Origin: CAMYLR01 sp041577935
GTDB lineage: Bacteria; Gemmatimonadota; Gemmatimonadetes; JACCXV01; JAHWKZ01
Assembly (NCBI GenBank): GCA_041577935.1
Contig: JBFGIA010000022.1
Coordinates: forward strand, 1 to 27,499
Reading direction: 5' to 3'
Length of the DNA: 27,499 nucleotides
Numbering within the stretch: the first letter of the stretch is position 1; every line of letters starts with the position of its first letter. Position numbers and translations under genes: made by a program. The notes below the pieces were generated by a model. The model saw only the letters and a program-made list of their open reading frames with translations, was not told the origin of the DNA and made no database searches. Below, piece after piece: positions 23,128-27,499 of the stretch.

Positions 23128-23155
23128 TTGACGCTTCCAACCAGCGATCTATATT
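23128..23155 (+). promoter_or_regulatory. sigma70-type promoter of rpmH-rnpA-yidD-yidC
   Basis: TTGACG (23128-23133) is followed after 16 nt by TATATT (23150-23155). The start site would be near 23162, giving a leader of about 60 nt to the rpmH ATG. A second TTGACG at 23110-23115 has no matching -10. The promoter is divergent from that of dnaA, with the two -35 boxes 37 bp apart. Confidence 0.65.
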
Positions 23156-23180
23156 TCCTGGCCCTTTTCAATGATTCATT

Positions 23181-23200
23181 GCGACCGTCGAAGCGGTCGC
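23181..23200 (+). repeat. hairpin in the rpmH leader
   Basis: GCGACCG and CGGTCGC form a perfect 7-bp GC-rich stem with a 6-nt loop (TCGAAG). It lies in the predicted 5' leader, 20 nt before the rpmH ATG and just upstream of its ribosome-binding site (GAGG). It could tune translation or stability; no T-run follows, so it is not a standard terminator. Confidence 0.45.
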
Positions 23201-23220
23201 CATTTCGAGGCGGATTTTCC

Positions 23221-23382
23221 ATGAAGCGAACGTATCAGCCAAGCCGCAGAAAGCGTCGCAATAAGCACGGTTTTCGCGCCCGCATGAAATCGCGAAACGG
23301 CCGCAAGATCCTCGCCCGGCGGCGGCGGAGGGGTCGCGCTAAACTCAGCGTGTCAACGGAGTTTGGCCGGAAGCGGCGCTAG
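23221..23382 (+). CDS. rpmH: 50S ribosomal protein L34
   Basis: The sequence starts MKRTYQPSRRKRRNKHGFRA, followed by RMKSRNGRKILARRRRRGRA, the unmistakable L34 pattern. It has 53 residues against 46 in E. coli; the extra part is a basic C-terminal tail ending TEFGRKRR. ATG 23221 is the family start. rnpA follows after 24 bp, the normal arrangement. Confidence 0.97.
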   Translation: MKRTYQPSRRKRRNKHGFRARMKSRNGRKILARRRRRGRAKLSVSTEFGRKRR

Positions 23383-23406
23383 GCGGCGTCAAGAATCCTT
23401 CACAGC

Positions 23407-23754
23407 GTGGGGAACTTGGTGGGCCAGATCCCGCGGGGTCGTCGGATTACCACGCGCCGCGAGATCCTATCGTTGCTGAGAGGTCCGCGCGTGCGAGGCA
23501 GGGCACTGGAATTGTTCTGGCAGCCAGCTGCGCAGGATAGCCCTCGCGGGGCTTGTATCACGCCAAAATTCGGTCACACCAGCGTTGAGCGAAACCGTCT
23601 GCGACGTCGGCTCAAGGAGCTGATGCGGGCCACTGCTTTGGCCAGCCCGCAAGCGCGCGACTACCTCGTTCGTGCCCGGCCGACAGCCTACGAGCTCGAC
23701 TTCGAGGCACTGGATGCGGCCTTGAAAGAGTTGCTCGACGAGATCGGAGAGTGA
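23407..23754 (+). CDS. rnpA: ribonuclease P protein component
   Basis: RnpA is the protein cofactor of RNase P, which matures the 5' end of tRNA. The 115-residue protein is basic and carries the RNR signature in ERNRLRRRLKELMR, with the preceding FGHTSV (usually K-x-G-x-A-V). GTG 23407 is used as start; there is no clear Shine-Dalgarno, and the gene is close behind rpmH. Its stop overlaps the yidD start as GTGA. Confidence 0.92.
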   Translation: MGNLVGQIPRGRRITTRREILSLLRGPRVRGRALELFWQPAAQDSPRGACITPKFGHTSVERNRLRRRLKELMRATALASPQARDYLVRARPTAYELDFEALDAALKELLDEIGE

Positions 23755-23996
23755 TCGTGAAGTCGTTGGTAGTCCTACCGATACGGGCTTATCAGGTGTT
23801 GTTCGCCTGGACCCCTTCCTCGTGTCGCTATTACCCCAGCTGCTCAGCCTATGCTATCGAAGCGATCGAGACCCACGGCGTGGCCCGCGGCGTGTGGCTG
23901 GCGGTGCGCCGGATCGTTAGGTGCCATCCGTGGCGGGCTGGCGGGGTTGACCCGGTGCCGCCGCGCCCCGGGGGCGAGGAGATGAGCCGTCGGTGA
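23751..23996 (+). CDS. yidD: membrane protein insertion efficiency factor YidD
   Basis: The 81-residue protein has the DUF37/YidD core: PIRAYQVLFAWTPSSCRYYP followed by SCSAYAIEAIETHG, and then RRIVRCHPWRAGGVDPVP. An amphipathic N-terminal helix associates with the inner membrane. YidD aids insertion by YidC, its neighbour. It starts at GTG 23751 overlapping rnpA and ends in a GTGA overlap with yidC. Confidence 0.95.
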   Translation: MIVKSLVVLPIRAYQVLFAWTPSSCRYYPSCSAYAIEAIETHGVARGVWLAVRRIVRCHPWRAGGVDPVPPRPGGEEMSRR

Positions 23997-25651
23997 ACGA
24001 CCAACGAAGAGTTCTGCTGGCGTTTTTGCTGATGGCCGTGGTGTTGGCTTTTTCGCAGTGGTGGTATTCCCGGATGAGCCCACCGGAGGAGGTGCTCCCG
24101 ACGGAGGGCGCACCGTCAGAAGTGGCCGCCCCGCCGCCTCCAGCTGCACCGATAGAGACCCCGCCGCCGGCCCCCGTGCCAGCGGCCCCCGCCGCGCTCG
24201 ATAACGAACTGCTGGCCGGGCAACCGTCGCCAGCGTTGGTGATCGTTGAGACGCCTTTCTACCGCGCCGCGATCGACCCCAGGGGCGGCTCGCTGGAAGC
24301 GATCGAGCTGACCCGGTACCCCTCGTTTACCGGCTCGGGGCCGGTCCAGCTGGTTCCAGAGGCGGCGAGCTTCCTCCGGCGGGCCGCGGATTTGGGGACC
24401 CACCGCGTAGCCCTGGGCGATATGCGCTTCGCGGTCAGCGATACCCTGCTGCAACTCGGTCCCGGTGACGAGAGTCGAGATCTGACGCTGCGCTACAAGT
24501 CAGGGCAACGCGCGATAACGCAGACATACCGCTTTGATTCGTCGGGGTACGTCATCGAGTACGAGCTGGACGTCGGCTCCCCGGCCAACGGGCTGTTGGT
24601 GACGAGTATGGGTCCGCGGTTGGAGTCAAACGAAAAGAATGTTCGCGATGACTATGGCCAGTTGCGGGCGGTGGCGCGGGTCGACGGAGAGGTCGTCAGC
24701 CGACAAGCCAAGGAGGTCGACGAGGGCGAGACTCTCGCCCTGGCCGGAGACGTGGATTGGGCCGGGATTCGGAACAAGTACTTCTTGGCGGTGGTGATGG
24801 CTTCTTCCGAGGACGAGCCGCTGAGCGCCGCCACCATGGAGGGTGAGGCGAGCGACAGCTTGCCGCTGGTTGACGTGGCCATAGGGGCGCGGATTCGGGA
24901 CGGGCGGGCGGCGTATCGACTCTATGTGGGGCCGCAGGAGTACCAGCGTCTGTCGCGGCTCAACGAGGGGTTGGACGATGTGAGCCAGTACGGGTGGTCT
25001 TGGATCCGCTGGATGATCACCCCGTTCGCCAAGCTGTGCGTCATCATCATGCTGTGGCTGCACAACTTTATCCCGAGCTACGGCCTGGTGCTGATCGTGT
25101 TTGCGCTCTTGGTTCGGGTGGTAACCTGGCCGTTAACAACCAAATCCTATCAATCAATTCGGGCGATGCAGAAGCTGCAGCCGGAGCTCCAACGACTCCG
25201 TGAGCAATACAAGGCAGACCCGCAGAGGATGCAGCAGGAGACGATGGCGCTCTACCGAGAGAACAAGGTCAACCCGCTGGGCGGATGTCTCCCGAACCTG
25301 ATCCCGATGCCGATTCTGTTTGCGCTCTTCTTCGTATTCCAATCGACGATCGAGTTCCGGGGTCAACCATTCTTGTGGTTGGGAGATCTTTCGCAACCGG
25401 ACCCGCTGTACATCCTGCCCGTATTCATGGGAGCGACGATCTACGCATCGTCGAAGTTGACCACCACGGACCCGAAGATGGCCGCCATGACGTACGTGAT
25501 GCCGGTCGTGTTGACGTTTGTGTTCCTGAACCTGGCGGCGGGACTGGTGCTGTACTACGCACTGTCCAATCTGCTTACATTTGGTCAGCAATGGTGGCTA
25601 AAGTATAGTATGGGACACATGGACGGTGAGGCGGCAGAGGCGGCCGGGTGA
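23993..25651 (+). CDS. yidC: membrane protein insertase YidC
   Basis: YidC inserts inner-membrane proteins alone or with SecYEG. The 552-residue protein is the Gram-negative form. An N-terminal membrane helix (VLLAFLLMAVVLAFSQWWY) is followed by a Pro/Ala-rich linker, a large periplasmic domain (to about residue 335) and the conserved core. The core shows WPLTTKSYQSIRAMQKLQPE, ALYRENKVNPLGGCLPNLIP, MPILFALFFVFQ and YVMPVVLTFVFLNLAAGLVL. The C-terminal tail is short and not very basic. It starts at GTG 23993, overlapping yidD. Confidence 0.97.
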   Translation: MNDQRRVLLAFLLMAVVLAFSQWWYSRMSPPEEVLPTEGAPSEVAAPPPPAAPIETPPPAPVPAAPAALDNELLAGQPSPALVIVETPFYRAAIDPRGGSLEAIELTRYPSFTGSGPVQLVPEAASFLRRAADLGTHRVALGDMRFAVSDTLLQLGPGDESRDLTLRYKSGQRAITQTYRFDSSGYVIEYELDVGSPANGLLVTSMGPRLESNEKNVRDDYGQLRAVARVDGEVVSRQAKEVDEGETLALAGDVDWAGIRNKYFLAVVMASSEDEPLSAATMEGEASDSLPLVDVAIGARIRDGRAAYRLYVGPQEYQRLSRLNEGLDDVSQYGWSWIRWMITPFAKLCVIIMLWLHNFIPSYGLVLIVFALLVRVVTWPLTTKSYQSIRAMQKLQPELQRLREQYKADPQRMQQETMALYRENKVNPLGGCLPNLIPMPILFALFFVFQSTIEFRGQPFLWLGDLSQPDPLYILPVFMGATIYASSKLTTTDPKMAAMTYVMPVVLTFVFLNLAAGLVLYYALSNLLTFGQQWWLKYSMGHMDGEAAEAAG

Positions 25652-25785
25652 AGTTGCGTCGCGACCAAGCCGGCGACAGATTGGTGTCTGAAATGGACAA
25701 TCCGTCCGCCATTCGAAGGATAGTACGAGGCCGAACAATCGCCGTCAAGCGGCTGGAAACATGCTGCAGGCCGGGATATCGATGA
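25648..25785 (+). CDS. possible 45-residue basic protein between yidC and parA
   Basis: The 130-bp gap between yidC and parA holds one small open frame. GTG 25648 overlaps the yidC stop (GTGA) and the TGA at 25783-25785 overlaps an in-frame parA ATG (ATGA). AGAGG lies 7 nt before the GTG. The product is basic and has no known motif (MKLRRDQAGDRLVSEMDNPS at the start; SAIRRIVRGRTIAVKRLE in the middle; two cysteines near the end). The chained overlaps are the only real support. It may also be a coupling leader or chance. mnmE, mnmG and rsmG, often found here in other bacteria, are absent. Confidence 0.35.
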   Translation: MKLRRDQAGDRLVSEMDNPSAIRRIVRGRTIAVKRLETCCRPGYR

Positions 25786-26768
25786 GTCGGGCGACAAACG
25801 ACCGGCCGCCGAGCGCGGAACAGGCACGCGCCCGACTGGAGGAGGAGCTCGATCGGGTCTTCGCCGACGATCCGCCGGTGACCAGGGCCGATACGCGGGC
25901 CCATGTTTCACGTGAAACGTCGGCCGTCGCGGAACCCAGCCCGGTTTCCAGCGCCGCGAAAACCGCCCGCGCCGGCGAGGCGTCGGGCGAGCCTGAGGGG
26001 CAGCACCGCACCGCCCGGCTGATCGCGATCGCCAATCAAAAAGGCGGGGTCGGCAAGACGACGACCGCCGTAAACCTCGCTGCCTCGTTGGCGGTCGCCG
26101 AGCGACGAACGCTGCTGGTCGACCTCGACCCCCAGGGCAACGCGTCCAGCGGTCTGGGTATCGCCAAGGAGACGCTGCGCTCGAGCGTCTACGACGTGAT
26201 CGTCAACGACGCCGCGATGCGAGACGTGGTGGTTCAAACTTCGATGGAGTACCTCGACGTGGCGCCGGCCACGGTCGATCTGTTCGGGGCCGAGGTCGAG
26301 TTGGTAAGCGCCATCGGGCGCGAGCATCGGCTCAGAGATGCACTCGCCGATCTGCGGGCCGACTACGAGTTCATCTTCGTCGATTGTCCTCCCTCGCTCG
26401 GACTGCTGACGGTGAATGCGCTGACGGCGGTCGATTCGGTCCTGATCCCGATCCAATGCGAGTACTATGCGCTGGAAGGGCTATCGCAACTGCTGGGCAC
26501 GATCCGGATCGTCCAGAAGCGGCTCAACCGGGATCTCACGATCGAGGGCGTGCTGTTGACGATGTACGACTCGCGGCTAAACCTAGCGCGGCAAGTTCAA
26601 GATGAGGCGGTTGAGTACTTCGGTAAAAGCGTGTACGATACAGTCATCCCGCGTAACGTGCGGTTGTCGGAGGCACCAAGCTTCGGCAAGCCCGTGATTC
26701 TCTATGACATTCTGTCGGTCGGTGCGGAGAGTTACATGAAGCTCGCAGAGGAGTTGATCGCACGGTGA
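25782..26768 (+). CDS. parA: chromosome-partitioning ATPase ParA (Soj)
   Basis: ParA is the ATPase that moves ParB-parS complexes and so segregates the origin region. From ATG 25782 it has 328 residues. The first 77 are an unusual, disordered-looking Ala/Glu/Arg-rich extension. The ParA core begins ARLIAIANQKGGVGKTTTAV (deviant Walker A) and has LLVDLDPQGNASSGLGI, FIFVDCPPSLGLLTVNAL and IPIQCEYYALEGLSQLL. It ends with VRLSEAPSFGKPVILYD. The extension encodes HVSRET at residues 41-46, which is the translation of an embedded parS. ATG 25761 is an in-frame alternative; 25782 was preferred because it overlaps the small upstream ORF (ATGA). Its stop overlaps parB as GTGA. Confidence 0.95.
   Translation: MSRATNDRPPSAEQARARLEEELDRVFADDPPVTRADTRAHVSRETSAVAEPSPVSSAAKTARAGEASGEPEGQHRTARLIAIANQKGGVGKTTTAVNLAASLAVAERRTLLVDLDPQGNASSGLGIAKETLRSSVYDVIVNDAAMRDVVVQTSMEYLDVAPATVDLFGAEVELVSAIGREHRLRDALADLRADYEFIFVDCPPSLGLLTVNALTAVDSVLIPIQCEYYALEGLSQLLGTIRIVQKRLNRDLTIEGVLLTMYDSRLNLARQVQDEAVEYFGKSVYDTVIPRNVRLSEAPSFGKPVILYDILSVGAESYMKLAEELIAR
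25904..25919. promoter_or_regulatory. parS centromere site inside parA
   Basis: The 16 bases TGTTTCACGTGAAACG match the parS consensus (TGTTTCACGTGAAACA) at 15 positions, and the 14-bp core is a perfect palindrome. ParB should load here. It is the only copy seen in the window and lies about 2.9 kb from the dnaA start. Confidence 0.9.
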
Positions 26769-27499
26769 CCCAGCAGCGACGACTGGGCAAAGGTCTTGGG
26801 GCTCTGCTCGGAGAGTCAGCGCTGGAGGCGACGCGCGCCGAACAGCTCGGTGGGACGCTGGAGGTCGACGTTGGCCGCATCGTGCCCAACCGCTACCAAC
26901 CACGACAGACATTCGATGACAGCTCGATCACCGAGCTGGCGGAGTCGATCGCTCAGAAGGGTGTGCTCCAGCCGCTGATCGTTACCCCGCGCGCCGAGGG
27001 GGACTACATGCTGGTGTCGGGAGAGCGGCGCCTGCGGGCCGCGCGGCAAGCCGGGCTCTCGGCCGTACCGGTGCTGGTTCGCGACGTCGGGGATCGAGAG
27101 CTGCTGGAGATCGCGCTGATCGAGAATCTCCAGCGAGAGGATCTGGACGCGATAGAGGAAGCCGTGGGTTATCAGCAATTGATGGAAGGGTTCGGGCTGA
27201 CCCAGGCCGAGGTTGGCGAGCAGGTTGGCCGGAGCCGGCCGGCGGTGACAAACGCTCTTCGACTACTCGAGCTGCCGGACGCGGTGCAGTCGATGATCAG
27301 AGAAGGCAGGCTGTCGGCGGGGCATGGTCGGGCCCTGCTCGGGATAAAGGACCCCCGGCGCATCACCCCGCTCGCGCGGAAGGCTGTCAAGGGCGGGTAT
27401 TCGGTACGGCAGGTCGAACGTCTCGTCAAGCGCGAGACCGGGGGCAAGAGGAAGACCCCGGCGAAGCGCGTGGCAAGCAGCGACGACGCTGAACGCGCG
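26765..27499 (+). CDS. parB: chromosome-partitioning protein ParB (Spo0J), partial
   Basis: ParB is the CTP-dependent clamp that loads at parS. 245 codons are present and the frame is open at the window end. The N-terminal RLGKGLGALLGE is the peptide that stimulates ParA ATPase. The CTPase/ParB domain has PNRYQPRQTF, SGERRLRAARQAGL (with the GERR motif) and IENLQREDL. A helix-turn-helix (LTQAEVGEQVGRSRPAVTNA) binds parS. The C-terminal dimer domain is beyond the window. It starts at GTG 26765, overlapping parA. Confidence 0.96.
   Translation, partial: MTQQRRLGKGLGALLGESALEATRAEQLGGTLEVDVGRIVPNRYQPRQTFDDSSITELAESIAQKGVLQPLIVTPRAEGDYMLVSGERRLRAARQAGLSAVPVLVRDVGDRELLEIALIENLQREDLDAIEEAVGYQQLMEGFGLTQAEVGEQVGRSRPAVTNALRLLELPDAVQSMIREGRLSAGHGRALLGIKDPRRITPLARKAVKGGYSVRQVERLVKRETGGKRKTPAKRVASSDDAERA

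Noticed and set aside
1..27499. CRISPR array, insertion sequence, toxin-antitoxin, tRNA or rRNA
   Set aside because: I found no regularly spaced repeats, transposase, terminal repeats, toxin pair or tRNA-like arms; the region is core housekeeping DNA.

Overview
The window is bacterial chromosomal DNA, GC-rich by eye, with no recognisable mobile element, phage gene, CRISPR array or tRNA. YidC has the long periplasmic domain typical of Gram-negative bacteria. Several exported lipoproteins, a DUF4837-type lipoprotein and the gene order suggest the FCB side of the tree, possibly Gemmatimonadota. That assignment is inference from gene content, not proof.

The right two thirds is a classic replication-origin neighbourhood. 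Running leftward from about 23.0 kb are dnaA, dnaN, recF, dciA (DUF721), gyrB and gyrA. Running rightward are rpmH, rnpA, yidD, yidC, a possible 45-residue ORF, parA and parB (cut by the window end). dnaA and rpmH are divergent, each with a good sigma70-type promoter. A perfect-looking parS, one base from consensus, lies inside the parA coding sequence. The dnaA-dnaN gap has inverted repeats but only degenerate DnaA boxes.

The leftward gyrase run continues into a response-regulator diguanylate cyclase (REC-GAF-GGEEF), a membrane-anchored alpha/beta hydrolase, moaD, moaE and two unrecognised proteins. It meets a rightward run head-on near 9.55 kb. That rightward run is trmL, a DUF4837-like lipoprotein, dnaE, accA, moaC, a rhodanese-fold lipoprotein and an SGNH-fold lipoprotein. 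At the left edge a divergent gene encodes an exported protein with three bacterial SH3 repeats; it is cut by the window end. Molybdenum-cofactor genes therefore flank the convergent junction from both sides: moaC on plus, moaD and moaE on minus.

The most unusual features concern translation. Thirteen neighbouring gene pairs appear joined by four-base NTGA overlaps. Three genes (moaC, the diguanylate cyclase and an unknown gene after moaE) seem to start at CTG. Two of these CTGs have a strong Shine-Dalgarno sequence exactly 9 nt upstream, and two sit where family alignment requires a start. A second oddity is that the two adjacent lipoproteins after moaC both have glycine in place of the family nucleophile (Cys in rhodanese, Ser in SGNH hydrolase). 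I did not find a convincing new defence or mobile system.
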